From: Amycolatopsis lexingtonensis
GTDB taxonomy: Bacteria > Actinomycetota > Actinomycetes > Mycobacteriales > Pseudonocardiaceae
Assembly: GCF_014873755.1 (NCBI RefSeq)
Contig: NZ_JADBEG010000001.1
Location: 1,242,501 to 1,306,500 of the forward strand
Length of the DNA stretch: 64,000 nucleotides
Direction of reading: 5' to 3'
Of the stretch, positions 24,025 to 32,834 are shown one piece after another. Position numbers and translations under genes: made by a program. Position 1 is the first letter of the stretch. Every line of letters starts with the position of its first letter. The notes under the pieces were generated by a model. That model was not told the origin of the DNA. It was given only the letters and a program-made list of their open reading frames with translations, and ran no database searches.

Positions 24025-24357
24025 ATGGGAATTGAGATGGGTCTGCAGCACGTCGACGGCGTTGCTGCAGCGATCCGCGAACTCGCCGAGGCGGTCCGGT
24101 CGGCCGCACCGGAGCCTCCGGCTGACCCGGACGCGTTGCTGACCGCAGAGCAGGTGGGGGAGCTGCTGCAGCTGTCGCCGAGGACCTTGAAGGACCAGGC
24201 CGCCGCTGGGGCGGTGCCGCACCACCGGTTCGGCAAGCACTACCGGTTCACCCGCGCCGACGTCACCGAGATTGTACAGCTGAGCGCGGCGCCGGTGAAG
24301 CCGCAACGGCGGCGGGTTCCGCTGGCGGAGCTGGCTCAGGACTTCCGCGCCGCGTGA
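24025..24357 (+). CDS. excisionase-like HTH DNA-binding protein
   Basis: A 110-residue protein. A MerR-like winged HTH of the helix-turn-helix 17 type lies in the second half: LLTAEQVGELLQLSPRTLKD...GAVPHHRFGKHYRFTRADV. Such proteins act as recombination directionality factors or repressors next to integrases. AGAGGAG 7 bases before the ATG at 24025 sets the start; a GTG one codon earlier is less well spaced. The integrase begins 33 bases after its stop, so the two form the recombination module of the island. Confidence 0.82.
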   Translation: MGIEMGLQHVDGVAAAIRELAEAVRSAAPEPPADPDALLTAEQVGELLQLSPRTLKDQAAAGAVPHHRFGKHYRFTRADVTEIVQLSAAPVKPQRRRVPLAELAQDFRAA

Positions 24358-24390
24358 TGCGGGGCGGAGCAACAAGAGAAGGAGCAGAGG

Positions 24391-25698
24391 ATGGCCTACG
24401 GCCAGGAACAGCCGGGGACCGGCGAGTGGCGGGCCCGGTACAAGCGTCCCGACGGGACGTGGGGGAGCAAGTCGGGATTCCCGACGGAGAAGGCGGCCGA
24501 GGACTGGGGGCTGGAACAGGAGGCGCTGATCCGGCGGAACCTGTGGCTGGATCCGCGTGATGGTGAGACCCGCTTCGACGACTTCGCCAAGGAGTGGCTC
24601 TCAGCGGTGGAGCCGCGGCTGGAGTTGAACACGATCGCGAAGTACCGGTCGTTCTTGGACAAGCAGCTGCTGCCGCAGTGGGGCGCGTGGCCGTTGATCG
24701 CGATCTTCAACGGGTACGTCGAGATCGAGCGCTGGCTGTCGGACCTGCACGAGGACTATGCCGAGTCCTCGGTGTTGTCGTACTTCGCCTTGTTCTCCAC
24801 GATCCTCAACGGTGCGGTGCGGGCGCGGATGATCCCGGCCAACCCGTGCAACGGCGTCCGGGTGTCCAACGGCGAGTACGACACCGAGCGGCTGGTGGCG
24901 ACGCCGGCGCAGGCGTTGCGGGCGGCGATGCGGCTCTACGAGATGGGGCTGGGCAGGTCGGGGTTCGTGCTGTGCTTGATGGATGTCTATACCGGCGCCC
25001 GATGGGGTGAACTTGTCGGTCAGCAGCGGCATGAGTACGACTCCGAGCGCCGGGGGATCGAGATCCGGACGCCGCTGAAGGAGGTCGGCGGGAAGGTCTA
25101 CAAAGGAGGCCGGAAGAGTGGTGATCATCACTCGGATGCCAAAAGTCGTCCGGCGACTCGGCGAGGGAACGCCCGGCCGAAGAAGGGGCGCACGAAAACC
25201 CCTGCGGGCACTCGATTCGTGGCACTACCGCCGGGGATCGCGGTGCTCTACGAGGAACTGATGGACAGCCACCGGGAGCCGTTCGTGCTGTGCACGCCGG
25301 AAGGGCATCCCTGGCGGCGATCGAACATCCGGTTCTGGCGGCCGGCGTGGGACGGGGTTGATCTGGACGAGTCCGGTGCTGGGGAGCGGCGTTCGCCGAT
25401 CCTGCCGATGTTCACTTTCCATGAAGGGCGGCACACGCATGCGACGTGGCTGACGGAGGACGGGATCCCGGAGGTCGCCCGGCGCGCGCGGCTGGGGCAG
25501 AAGATGAAGGGCATCGCGCGGGTCTACGACCATGTGACCCCGGCGATGGTGAACGAGATCCTGGACGCCCTGGAGGAACGCTGGCAGCGATCGCTGGCGT
25601 CGCTGTACCCGGGCGAGCGCGCGAAGCTGGTGTCCTGGTTCCCGCACCTGCGGTCCCGCCGGGGTCTGGAACCCGGCTCAGGGCCTATCGCCATCTGA
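24391..25698 (+). CDS. tyrosine recombinase / phage-type integrase
   Basis: A 435-residue integrase. An N-terminal AP2-like arm-binding region (WRARYKRPDGTWGSKSGF) and a core-binding SAM-like domain come first. The catalytic domain has Arg204 in TGARWGE, the HxxR pair His344 and Arg347 in FHEGRHTH, and the nucleophile Tyr379 in ARVYDHV. The second box histidine (usual LGH) reads LGQ. AAGGAG precedes the ATG. It ends about 60 bases from tRNA-Val(GAC), its probable attachment site. Confidence 0.92.
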   Translation: MAYGQEQPGTGEWRARYKRPDGTWGSKSGFPTEKAAEDWGLEQEALIRRNLWLDPRDGETRFDDFAKEWLSAVEPRLELNTIAKYRSFLDKQLLPQWGAWPLIAIFNGYVEIERWLSDLHEDYAESSVLSYFALFSTILNGAVRARMIPANPCNGVRVSNGEYDTERLVATPAQALRAAMRLYEMGLGRSGFVLCLMDVYTGARWGELVGQQRHEYDSERRGIEIRTPLKEVGGKVYKGGRKSGDHHSDAKSRPATRRGNARPKKGRTKTPAGTRFVALPPGIAVLYEELMDSHREPFVLCTPEGHPWRRSNIRFWRPAWDGVDLDESGAGERRSPILPMFTFHEGRHTHATWLTEDGIPEVARRARLGQKMKGIARVYDHVTPAMVNEILDALEERWQRSLASLYPGERAKLVSWFPHLRSRRGLEPGSGPIAI

Positions 25699-25757
25699 CG
25701 ACTGAAGCCCCGCCCCTCCGGGGAGGGACAGGGCTCCTGACCTGCGAAAACATGTGG

Positions 25758-25829
25758 TGCGCGATACTGGGATTGAACCAGTGACCTCTTCCGTGTCAGG
25801 GAAGCGCTCTCCCGCTGAGCTAATCGCGC
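25758..25829 (-). tRNA. tRNA-Val(GAC)
   Basis: A 72-nt cloverleaf. The acceptor stem pairs GCGCGAT with ATCGCGC, the D-loop is AGCTCAGCGGGAGAGC, the anticodon loop is TGACAC with anticodon GAC, and the T-arm contains GGTTCAATCC. CCA is encoded (complement of 25755-25757). Its 3' end faces the integrase and is the likely integration site of the island. Confidence 0.95.
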
Positions 25830-25830
25830 G

Positions 25831-25901
25831 AGGTGGAGACGGGATTCGAACCCGTGTACACGGCTTTGCAGGCCGTTGCCTCGCCTCTCGGCCACTCCAC
25901 C
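25831..25901 (-). tRNA. tRNA-Cys(GCA)
   Basis: A 71-nt cloverleaf with GGTGGAG acceptor stem, anticodon GCA in CTGCAAA, GGTTCGAATCC T-arm, and discriminator U as expected for tRNA-Cys. CCA is not encoded. It is one base from tRNA-Val. Confidence 0.95.
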
Positions 25902-25924
25902 GTGACAGGCTCGAGAGCCTACCG

Positions 25925-25997
25925 AGCGGATGACGGGATTCGAACCCGCGACCCTCACCTTGGCAAGGTGATGCGCTACCAGCTGCGCTACATCCGC
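25925..25997 (-). tRNA. tRNA-Gly(GCC)
   Basis: A 73-nt cloverleaf with GCGGATG acceptor stem, anticodon GCC in TTGCCAA, and GGTTCGAATCC T-arm. CCA is not encoded. It leads a Gly-Cys-Val tRNA cluster transcribed leftward. Confidence 0.95.
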
Positions 25998-26109
25998 ACT
26001 CCGCAGCTCCGGGAAGGTGTTTCCCCGTCGCCGTGGTGTGTGAAAACCATAGCGGACCCCGAAAACGGCGGCGACACCGGGGTGTCACTCCGCCGTTGCA
26101 AGCCCGTCA

Positions 26110-26535
26110 TCAGGCCAGATCGTGGGGGATGAGGTGGGTGAGCGCGTCGTCGACGTCGACCCACAGGTGCTCGTTGCCCGGGAGGACGACGTCGTAGGTG
26201 CGGTCGAGGAAGTCGGCCAGCTCCTGGGCCGACGCCTCGAACATGGCGTGGCCGGACGGCGAGTTCAGCTCGATCAGCACGGACTCGGGGTCCTCGACCG
26301 ACGGGCGGATGCGAACGTCCCCGTCACCCGCGTCGGCCAGGAGGCCGTCCGCGAGGAGGTCGCGTGCGTACACCCACTCGACCCAGCCGGCGCGGCCGGT
26401 GCGGAAGGCGGCGACGACCGCGTACGGGTCGCGTGTGTCGTAGCGCAGCTCCACCTTGACCGGAACCGCGGGAGTCCGCGGCGCCAGCAGGTCGAAGACC
26501 GCCGTCGAGCGGAGCGTCACGTGATCGTTGCGCAT
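26110..26535 (-). CDS. ssgB: SsgA/SsgB-family sporulation and cell division regulator
   Basis: A 141-residue SsgA-like protein with all family landmarks: VPVKVELRYDTRDPYAVVAAF, WVEWVYARDLLADGL and VRIRPS, and a C-terminal amphipathic region. SsgB orthologues are the most widespread members of the family and position FtsZ during septation in morphologically complex actinobacteria. The start MRNDHVTL matches the SsgB type; the longer upstream reading frame has no family similarity. The preceding GAAGGGTAGG on the minus strand fits a ribosome-binding site. The assignment to SsgB rather than another SsgA-like protein is likely but not proven. Confidence 0.85.
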   Translation of the reverse strand: MRNDHVTLRSTAVFDLLAPRTPAVPVKVELRYDTRDPYAVVAAFRTGRAGWVEWVYARDLLADGLLADAGDGDVRIRPSVEDPESVLIELNSPSGHAMFEASAQELADFLDRTYDVVLPGNEHLWVDVDDALTHLIPHDLA

Positions 26536-26927
26536 CGTCCTACCCTTCGTCTCCCTTCCCGGCCCGGCCCGGCCGAGGGCGTCACCAAGTGGGACGCATC
26601 GGGAGGCCTGTTCCGTCGCGGGTGCGCCGCAGATCACCCGTCCGGGCTCATGAGCCGCCGTCTGCCGTCCGTGACCACCCCACGGCGCGCGTGTGACCGC
26701 GCGCCCCGCGGGGGCCCACGCCTCCATACTGCGCGGTTTAGTCGCCGGGCGATAGCACCGTCGCACGGATGTCGAACGTGGCGTCGGGCGGCCCCCGGGC
26801 CGGACAACCCCGGCTAGCTCGGGGTTGTTCGTTCCGTACTCGCCGGTAAGCGGAGTGTGGTCGGCGAGGACCACCCGTTTGCAGGCGCCCGGAAGTCGTA
26901 CGCTAAAGTTTCTGCAACACCGCGAGC
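26536..26927. other. intergenic region upstream of ssgB and tRNA-Val, with a small inverted repeat
   Basis: No gene was found in these 392 bases. A 9-bp inverted repeat (26804-26812 and 26820-26828, ACAACCCCG and complement, 7-base loop) lies 100 bases before the tRNA. The rest presumably contains the ssgB promoter, which I could not locate with confidence. Confidence 0.5.
26879..26909 (+). promoter_or_regulatory. candidate promoter of tRNA-Val(CAC)
   Basis: TTGCAG and TAAAGT are separated by 19 bases, and the tRNA starts about 18 bases after the second element. The spacing is slightly long for a sigma-70-type promoter. Confidence 0.35.
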
Positions 26928-26999
26928 GGGCGATTAGCTCAGCGGGAGAGCGCTTCGTTCACACCGAAGAGGTCACTGGTTCGATCCCAGTATCGCCCA
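26928..26999 (+). tRNA. tRNA-Val(CAC)
   Basis: A 72-nt cloverleaf with GGGCGAT acceptor stem, AGCTCAGCGGGAGAGC D-arm, anticodon CAC in TTCACAC, and GGTTCGATCC T-arm. CCA is not encoded. A strong terminator follows. Confidence 0.95.
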
Positions 27000-27010
27000 C
27001 CGAAGCTCGA

Positions 27011-27054
27011 CGCCGAAGGCCCCGGACACACCCGTCCGGGGCCTTCGGCGTTTT
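27011..27054 (+). terminator. intrinsic terminator of tRNA-Val(CAC)
   Basis: A perfect 17-bp stem (27011-27027 and 27034-27050) with a 6-base loop is followed by TTTT, a textbook rho-independent terminator 11 bases after the tRNA. Confidence 0.9.
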
Positions 27055-27734
27055 CGCGCGCCCCCAGGTCGGCTCGGCTTTCCGTAGCGGGTGATCGAAC
27101 CGGAGTGAACGATCCGTTCGAGCCGGTCGTATCTGTCCGGTAGAGCGGTTCGCGCCCCCGTCGGGAGGGGGTGTTGGAACTGCCTCCGCACTTTGCCGCC
27201 ACGGCGGATTTCTGTCGAACGGGACCCCGTGGGAGGGCTCATGTGATCCTCGGCACGCGCAACAGGGCACGTGCGACAAAAACCGGGACGTGTGACGGTC
27301 CGTTGGCGAACGTAACCGTCCGCTCACGCGCCGTCCGCGCGGCCGCGTCCCGGTGGCCGCCTGGTCCACTGTGGACCGCGATGCGCCGACAGTGTCCACA
27401 GTGGAGCTCCGGGGCCGGTTCGGCCGTTCGGCGGCACCTGGTCCACCCGGGTGCGGGCATCGCCCATTTTGACTACGGAATGTAATTTTCTCGGGGATAC
27501 GCCCTATTACCCATCGTCATCATCTTGTTATCTTGCGGCCATTTCTTGGCGGGGAAGACGCGCAGCATGTGGCTGGAAATCCTTGTAACGATGCTGAGAG
27601 AGTCGCCGATACCTTGCCGTGTGAAGCCTCTCCGGGCACTGCGCGACCATCGACTTCGGGATGACTCTCCGAAATCACCGGCGGTGACGCAGCGTGCCTG
27701 TGAGATCAACCGAATCCTGTTCACGGGAGGTCAG
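27055..27734. other. long untranslated region upstream of the sugar transferase gene
   Basis: About 680 bases without a supported gene. At 27364-27376 and 27393-27404 there are two copies of the GTCCACWGTGGA palindrome seen elsewhere in the window. An AT-rich patch (about 27463-27545, unusual for this chromosome) probably contains the promoter. An in-frame upstream extension of the sugar transferase reading frame exists here but is not supported as coding. Confidence 0.5.
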
Positions 27735-29261
27735 ATGGAAGAGTCGGTGCGGCCTTCGTACACGGTGAGCCAGCCACCGCCGCACATCGACCTCCAGGCC
27801 ATCCCGCGTCCCGCCAAGAGGGAGGAGCACCCGGCGGAGCCGGCCGCGACGCCGTCCCCCAAGGCGTTGCCCGCGGCCTGGGAAGCGAGATACAGAGCCT
27901 GGGTCATCGGCAGCGACGTGTTCATCACGCTGCTGGTGATCGCGATCAGCGCGTTCGTCATCGATCGCGTTGCCCCGCACGACATGCACGCCTTCGGCAC
28001 CATGCTGGCGATCTTCGTCTCGCTGCCGGTCAGCCGGGCCTGGAGCCCGCGCGTGCTCGGCGAAGGCGCGGAGGAGTACCGGACGCTGGGCCGGGGCTTC
28101 ATCACCGCCGCCGTCCTGGTCGCGCTGGGCGGCCTGCTGTTCGGCGCGCTCGAGGTCCAGGTCTGGGTGTTCGTCGTCGTGCCGGCCATCGCGCTCGTCG
28201 CGTTCCCGCAGCGGTACCTGCTGCGCCAGGTGCTGCACCGCAAGCGCGCCAAGGGGCTCTGCCTGCTGCCGGTGATGGCCGCGGGCAGCCCGGAGACGGT
28301 CGCCGACCTGATCGCCCGCACCCGCTCGGAAGTGCACGTCGGCTGGCGCGTCGAGGCCGCCTGCACCTTCAGCGGCCACGGCGAGGAGCGCGACAGCGGG
28401 GAGATCGACGGCGTCCCGGTCGTGGGTCGGCTCGAGGAGCTGTCCCGCCACGTGCGCCGCGGCGGCTACCGGGTCGTGGCGATCACCGCGGACCAGTACT
28501 GGACGCCGAAGCGCCTGCAGCGGCTGGCCTGGGACATGGAGGGGACCGGCGCCGAGATGGTCGTGGCGCCGGTGCTGATGGAGGTCGCCGGCCCGCGGCT
28601 CAACGTCACCGGCGTGCTCGGGATGCCCCTGCTGCGCGTCACGGCGCCGATGTTCACCGGCGGGCGCCGGGTGGTGAAGGAGATCGTCGACCGCTTCGGG
28701 TCGGCCCTGCTGCTCACCATGCTCTCGCCGCTGCTGCTGGTGATCGCGCTCGCGATCAAGCTGAACGACCGCGGCCCGGTGATCTACCGCCAGCGCCGCG
28801 TCGGCCGCGACGGCGCCGTCTTCACCATGCTCAAGTTCCGCACGATGGTCACCAACGCCGACGAGATCAAGCAGACCCTGGCCGCGGACAACGAGGGCGC
28901 GGGGCCGCTGTTCAAGATGAAGCGCGACCCGCGGATCACCCGCGTGGGTGGTTTCCTGCGCCGGTACTCGCTCGACGAGGTGCCCCAGCTGTTCAACGTC
29001 GTGTCCGGGAAGATGTCGCTCGTCGGCCCGCGCCCGCCGCTGCCGGAGGAGACGGCGCAGTACGCGCCCGACGCCCGCCGCCGGCTGCTGGTGAAGCCGG
29101 GGCTCACCGGGCTGTGGCAGGTGAGCGGCCGCAGCGACCTGACGTGGGCCGAGAGCATCCGGCTCGACCTGCGCTACGTCGAGGACTGGTCGCTGGCGCT
29201 GGACCTGGTGATCCTCTGGAAGACCTTCCGCGCGGTGATGGGCGGCCAGGGCGCCTACTGA
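27735..29261 (+). CDS. polyprenyl-phosphate sugar-1-phosphate transferase (WcaJ/WbaP-like)
   Basis: A 508-residue membrane protein that starts exopolysaccharide or glycan assembly by moving a sugar-1-phosphate onto undecaprenyl phosphate. The N-terminal half has about four membrane segments followed by a Rossmann-like CoA-binding-type domain. The catalytic half begins at KEIVDRFGSALLLTMLSPLLL and carries VGRDG..FTMLKFRTM, RRYSLDEVPQLFNV, MSLVGPRPP and GLTGLWQVSGRSDLTW. GGGAGG 4 bases before the ATG at 27735 sets the start. It stands alone, followed by a hairpin. The sugar and the product are unknown. Confidence 0.92.
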   Translation: MEESVRPSYTVSQPPPHIDLQAIPRPAKREEHPAEPAATPSPKALPAAWEARYRAWVIGSDVFITLLVIAISAFVIDRVAPHDMHAFGTMLAIFVSLPVSRAWSPRVLGEGAEEYRTLGRGFITAAVLVALGGLLFGALEVQVWVFVVVPAIALVAFPQRYLLRQVLHRKRAKGLCLLPVMAAGSPETVADLIARTRSEVHVGWRVEAACTFSGHGEERDSGEIDGVPVVGRLEELSRHVRRGGYRVVAITADQYWTPKRLQRLAWDMEGTGAEMVVAPVLMEVAGPRLNVTGVLGMPLLRVTAPMFTGGRRVVKEIVDRFGSALLLTMLSPLLLVIALAIKLNDRGPVIYRQRRVGRDGAVFTMLKFRTMVTNADEIKQTLAADNEGAGPLFKMKRDPRITRVGGFLRRYSLDEVPQLFNVVSGKMSLVGPRPPLPEETAQYAPDARRRLLVKPGLTGLWQVSGRSDLTWAESIRLDLRYVEDWSLALDLVILWKTFRAVMGGQGAY

Positions 29262-29286
29262 GCCGACCTGCCGCGCGCTTCGCACC

Positions 29287-29323
29287 ACGGCCGCCGACCC
29301 CGCTGGAGGGGGTCGGCGGCCGT
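29287..29323 (+). terminator. hairpin terminator
   Basis: A perfect 15-bp inverted repeat (29287-29301 and 29309-29323), 7-base loop, 25 bases after the sugar transferase stop. Confidence 0.75.
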
Positions 29324-29386
29324 GTCCGTTCCGGGTACTCGATCGGGTGACCGTCCGCTCGCTCTCGGCTGTGATCCACGCAACTG

Positions 29387-29408
29387 GTTGAACGCGAAAT
29401 AGTTCAAC
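29387..29408. promoter_or_regulatory. GTTGAAC dyad upstream of the nitroreductase gene
   Basis: GTTGAAC (29387-29393) and GTTCAAC (29402-29408) form an inverted repeat with an 8-base spacer about 50 bases before the nitroreductase start. A GTTCAACC half-site also occurs just upstream of the MarR gene at 32835, so that regulator is a candidate ligand (inference). Confidence 0.5.
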
Positions 29409-29458
29409 GCTCAACTCGGTTGCACCGGGTACCCGACCAACGGAAGGAACCCAGCCCC

Positions 29459-30073
29459 ATGACCACCTTTGCCGAGCAGACCGACGGCCTCCAGGTTCCC
29501 GCGGACGTCCAGAACCTCCTCTTCCGCGAGGCCCGCACGGCCAACAGTTTCAGCTCCGAGCCGGTGACCGAGGAGCAGGTCCGCGCGATCTACGACCTCG
29601 TCAAGTGGGCCCCGACGTCGATGAACACCCAGCCGCTGCGGGCGCTGGTGCTCCGGACCGCCGAGGCGAAGGCCCGCCTGCTGCCGCACATGGCCCCGGG
29701 CAACCGGGACAAGACCGAAGCCGCGCCGCTGACCGTCGTGCTCGCCGCGGACGTCGACTTCCACGAGAACATCCCGCAGGTCTTCCCGCACGCCCCGCAG
29801 GTGAAGGACAACTTCTCCGACGAGCAGGGCCGCGTAGAGTTCTCGAAGCTGAACTCGCTGCTGCAGGTCGGCTACTTCATCATCGGCGTCCGCGCCGCCG
29901 GGCTGGCCGCCGGCCCGATGACGGGCTTCGACGCCCAGGGCGTCGACGACGAGTTCTTCGCCGACAAGAAGTGGCGCTCGCTGGTCGTGGTGAACGTCGG
30001 CAAGCCGGGCGAGAACCCGTGGTTCGACCGCCTGCCCCGCCTCGACTTCGACCAGGTCGTCGAGACCCTCTGA
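29459..30073 (+). CDS. nitroreductase family protein, RutE/malonic semialdehyde reductase-like
   Basis: A 204-residue FMN-dependent nitroreductase-fold protein. The family's FREARTANSF, a KWAPTSMNTQPLR loop, GYFIIGVRAAGLAAGPMTGFD and VVVNVGKPGENPWFDRLPRL match the RutE/HadB subgroup (about 196 residues). RutE reduces malonic semialdehyde at the end of the Rut pyrimidine route, but many actinobacterial homologues have other or unknown roles. It is 20 kb from the RutA-like gene. GGAAGGAA lies upstream of the ATG. A dyad upstream and a hairpin downstream define a single-gene transcription unit. Confidence 0.87.
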   Translation: MTTFAEQTDGLQVPADVQNLLFREARTANSFSSEPVTEEQVRAIYDLVKWAPTSMNTQPLRALVLRTAEAKARLLPHMAPGNRDKTEAAPLTVVLAADVDFHENIPQVFPHAPQVKDNFSDEQGRVEFSKLNSLLQVGYFIIGVRAAGLAAGPMTGFDAQGVDDEFFADKKWRSLVVVNVGKPGENPWFDRLPRLDFDQVVETL

Positions 30074-30084
30074 CGCCGTTCGGG

Positions 30085-30114
30085 CGGGCCGCCTCCGGAA
30101 CCGGGGGCGGCCCG
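30085..30114 (+). terminator. hairpin terminator
   Basis: A 14-bp stem with one mismatch (30085-30098 and 30101-30114) starts 11 bases after the nitroreductase stop. Confidence 0.6.
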
Positions 30115-30205
30115 TTCCGCGTTCCCGGACGCGCGTGAGGCGCGCGCGGGCCGCCGACTAGCATCGACGGGGTCGTCTTTGTCACTCCAGCTTGAGGAGC
30201 CGATC

Positions 30206-32233
30206 GTGTCCCAGTCGCCCCCCGTTTCCCCCGTGGCCGCCTCCCGTGTGGTGGTACCGGCGGGCACTACGGCGGGCGCGGCGGTCCGCGAAGCCGGCCT
30301 GCCGACCAAGGGCGAGGACACGATCGTCGTCGTGCGCGACGCCGACGGGAAGCTGCGCGACCTCGCGTGGGCGCCCGAGGCCGACGCCGAGGTCGAGCCG
30401 GTCGCCGCGAACACCGAGGACGGGCGCAGCGTCATCCGCCATTCGGCGGCCCACGTGCTCGCCCAAGCCGTCCAGCAGCAATTCCCGGATGCCAAGCTCG
30501 GCATCGGCCCGCCGGTGAAAGACGGCTTCTACTACGACTTCGCCGTCGACACTCCGTTCACCCCCGAGGACCTGCAGGCGCTCGAAAAGCGCATGAAGCA
30601 GATCGTGAAGGGCGCCCAGCAGTTCTCCCGGCGCGTTTTCGACTCCGTCGACGAGGCCAAGAAGGAACTGGCGGACGAGCCGTTCAAGCTCGAACTGGTC
30701 GACCTCAAGTCCGAAGTGGACACCTCCGAGGTGATGGAGGTGGGCGAGGGTGAGCTCACCATCTACGACAATCTCGACCCGCGCACCAAGGAACGTGTCT
30801 GGAGTGACCTCTGCCGCGGTCCGCACGTGCCGACCACGAAGTTCATCCCGGCGTTCAAGCTGACCCGCGTCGCCGCCGCGTACTGGCGGGGGAGCGAGAA
30901 GAACCCGCAGCTGCAGCGGATCTACGGCACCGCGTGGGAATCCATCGAGGCGCAGGACGCCCACCTCGAGCGCATCGCCGAGGCCGAGCGCCGCGACCAC
31001 CGCAAGCTCGGCGCCGAGCTCGACCTGTTCTCCTTCCCCGAGGAGATCGGCTCCGGCCTGCCGGTGTTCCACCCGAAGGGCGGCATCATCCGCCGCGAGC
31101 TGGAGAACTACTCGCGCCGCCGCCACGAGGAGGCCGGCTACGAGTTCGTGAACACCCCGCACATCAGCAAGGGCGAGCTGTTCCACACCTCCGGCCACCT
31201 GCCTTACTACGCGGACACGATGTTCCCGCCGGTGCAGTTCGACGAGGAGAACTACTACCTCAAGGCCATGAACTGCCCGATGCACAACCTGATCTTCCGC
31301 TCGCGCGGGCGGTCCTACCGCGAACTGCCGCTGCGGCTGTTCGAGTTCGGCACCGTCTACCGCTACGAGAAGTCGGGCGTGGTGCACGGCCTCACCCGCG
31401 TGCGCGGGCTGACGATGGACGACTCGCACATCTACTGCACCAAGGAGCAGATGCCGGGCGAGCTGCGGTCGCTGCTCAAGTTCGTCCTCGACCTGCTCGC
31501 CGACTACGGCCTCTCCGACTTCTACCTCGAGCTGTCCACCCGCGGTGACTCCGACAAGTTCATCGGCGAGGACTGGGAGTGGGAGGAGGCCACCGAGACG
31601 CTGCGGCAGGCCGCCGTCGACTCCGGCCTCGAGCTGGTCCCGGACCCGGGCGGCGCGGCCTTCTACGGCCCCAAGATCTCGGTCCAGGCCAAGGACGCCA
31701 TCGGCCGCACCTGGCAGATGTCGACCATCCAGCTGGACTTCAACCAGAACAAGCGGTTCGAGCTCGAGTACACCGCGCCCGACGGCTCGCGCCAGACGCC
31801 GGTGATGATCCACCGCGCGCTGTTCGGCTCGATCGAGCGCTTCTTCGGCGTGCTGACCGAGCACTACGCGGGCGCGTTCCCGGCGTGGCTCGCGCCGGTG
31901 CAGGTGGTCGGCATCCCGATCACCGCCGACCAGGTCGAGCACCTGCAGGGCATCGAGAAGGCGTTGCGCGCCAAGGGGATCCGCGCCGAGGTCGACGCGA
32001 GCGACGACCGGATGCAGAAGAAGATCCGCACGCACACCACGCAGAAGGTGCCCTTCATGCTGCTGGCCGGCGCGAAGGACGTCGAGGCGGGCGCGGTGTC
32101 GTTCCGCTTCCGCGACGGCGGCCAGATCAACGGCGTGCCGGTGGCGAAGGCGGTCGAGGCGATCGCCGAATGGGTCGAGCGCCGCGAGAACGCGTCGCCG
32201 TCGGCCGAGGCGCTGGAGACGGTCGTTCGGTGA
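30206..32233 (+). CDS. thrS: threonyl-tRNA synthetase
   Basis: A 675-residue class II synthetase that charges tRNA-Thr. It has the N-terminal TGS domain, the editing domain ([16 protein letters not shown], with the HxxxH zinc site), and the catalytic core with [29 protein letters not shown] and [16 protein letters not shown], then the anticodon-binding domain. GTG at 30206 has GAGGAG 6 bases upstream and is preferred to the TTG at 30179. No T-box leader was seen in the short upstream region. Its stop overlaps the GTG of the HIT gene, as in other actinobacteria. Confidence 0.96.
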   Translation: MSQSPPVSPVAASRVVVPAGTTAGAAVREAGLPTKGEDTIVVVRDADGKLRDLAWAPEADAEVEPVAANTEDGRSVIRHSAAHVLAQAVQQQFPDAKLGIGPPVKDGFYYDFAVDTPFTPEDLQALEKRMKQIVKGAQQFSRRVFDSVDEAKKELADEPFKLELVDLKSEVDTSEVMEVGEGELTIYDNLDPRTKERVWSDLCRGPHVPTTKFIPAFKLTRVAAAYWRGSEKNPQLQRIYGTAWESIEAQDAHLERIAEAERRDHRKLGAELDLFSFPEEIGSGLPVFHPKGGIIRRELENYSRRRHEEAGYEFVNTPHISKGELFHTSGHLPYYADTMFPPVQFDEENYYLKAMNCPMHNLIFRSRGRSYRELPLRLFEFGTVYRYEKSGVVHGLTRVRGLTMDDSHIYCTKEQMPGELRSLLKFVLDLLADYGLSDFYLELSTRGDSDKFIGEDWEWEEATETLRQAAVDSGLELVPDPGGAAFYGPKISVQAKDAIGRTWQMSTIQLDFNQNKRFELEYTAPDGSRQTPVMIHRALFGSIERFFGVLTEHYAGAFPAWLAPVQVVGIPITADQVEHLQGIEKALRAKGIRAEVDASDDRMQKKIRTHTTQKVPFMLLAGAKDVEAGAVSFRFRDGGQINGVPVAKAVEAIAEWVERRENASPSAEALETVVR

Positions 32234-32772
32234 GTGAGGGTCCCGAGCTCGTCGAGCAGCAGGGCGTCGGGGTCCAGGACGCGTTCCAGCGCCTCTGGAC
32301 CCCGCACCGGATGGCCTACATCAAGGGCCAGGACAAGCCGGACGGCGACGAGGACACCGGCTGCCCGTTCTGCCGCATCCCTTCCCTGGACGACAAAACG
32401 GGCCTGATCGTCGCGCGCGGCGAGACGGTGTTCGCGGTGCTGAACCTGTACCCGTACAACCCGGGGCACCTGATGGTGGTGCCCTACCGGCACGTCGCGG
32501 ACTACACCGAGCTGACGGTCGAAGAGACCCGCGAGGTCGCGGAGTTCACGCAGCACGCGATGAAGGTGATCCGCGCGGTGTCGGGCGCGCACGGGTTCAA
32601 CATCGGCCTGAACCAGGGTGTGATCGCGGGCGCGGGCATCGCGGCGCACCTGCACCAGCACCTGGTGCCGCGGTGGGGCGGCGACGCGAACTTCATGCCG
32701 GTGATCGGGCAGACGAAGGTGCTCCCGCAATTGCTGGGCGAAACACGGGACCTGCTCGCCGACGCCTGGTGA
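32230..32772 (+). CDS. HIT family nucleotide-binding protein, AP4A phosphorylase-like
   Basis: A 180-residue histidine-triad protein with [10 protein letters not shown] near residue 140, an [13 protein letters not shown] strand, and a zinc-type CPFC near residue 45. It is the syntenic counterpart of M. tuberculosis Rv2613c, which has diadenosine tetraphosphate phosphorylase activity and lies between thrS and pgsA1. The GTG start overlaps the thrS TGA (GTGA). Function beyond nucleotide hydrolysis or phosphorolysis is inferred from synteny. Confidence 0.9.
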   Translation: MSEGPELVEQQGVGVQDAFQRLWTPHRMAYIKGQDKPDGDEDTGCPFCRIPSLDDKTGLIVARGETVFAVLNLYPYNPGHLMVVPYRHVADYTELTVEETREVAEFTQHAMKVIRAVSGAHGFNIGLNQGVIAGAGIAAHLHQHLVPRWGGDANFMPVIGQTKVLPQLLGETRDLLADAW

Positions 32773-32834
32773 GCACCAATTCGGCGCAACCGGAAAACCC
32801 TTATTGAGTGTTCAACCGAGGGTATGATGGGGGT

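Larger units (their letters stand above)
17968..25757. mobile_element. decayed integrative element next to tRNA-Val(GAC)
   Basis: The region has lower GC than both flanks. It contains a helicase fragment, a frameshifted remnant, a WD40-KAP NTPase, a split lsr2, an excisionase-like gene and a tyrosine integrase. The integrase ends about 60 bases from the 3' end of tRNA-Val(GAC), a typical attachment target. Replication and transfer genes are missing. The right boundary is well supported; the left boundary is inferred from the change in composition and from gene content, because no att repeat was found. Confidence 0.6.

Noticed and set aside
25741..25997. tRNA cluster duplicated by the island
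   Set aside because: Each tRNA in the Gly-Cys-Val cluster is intact and single; no partial second copy was found at the left end of the island.
27525..27734. 70-codon N-terminal extension of the sugar transferase
   Set aside because: The GGGAGG site directly before the ATG at 27735 fits the start, and the extension has no similarity to the family and includes the AT-rich promoter patch.
30115..30205. Possible T-box leader upstream of thrS
   Set aside because: The region is only about 90 bases and shows no stem I, specifier loop or T-box sequence.
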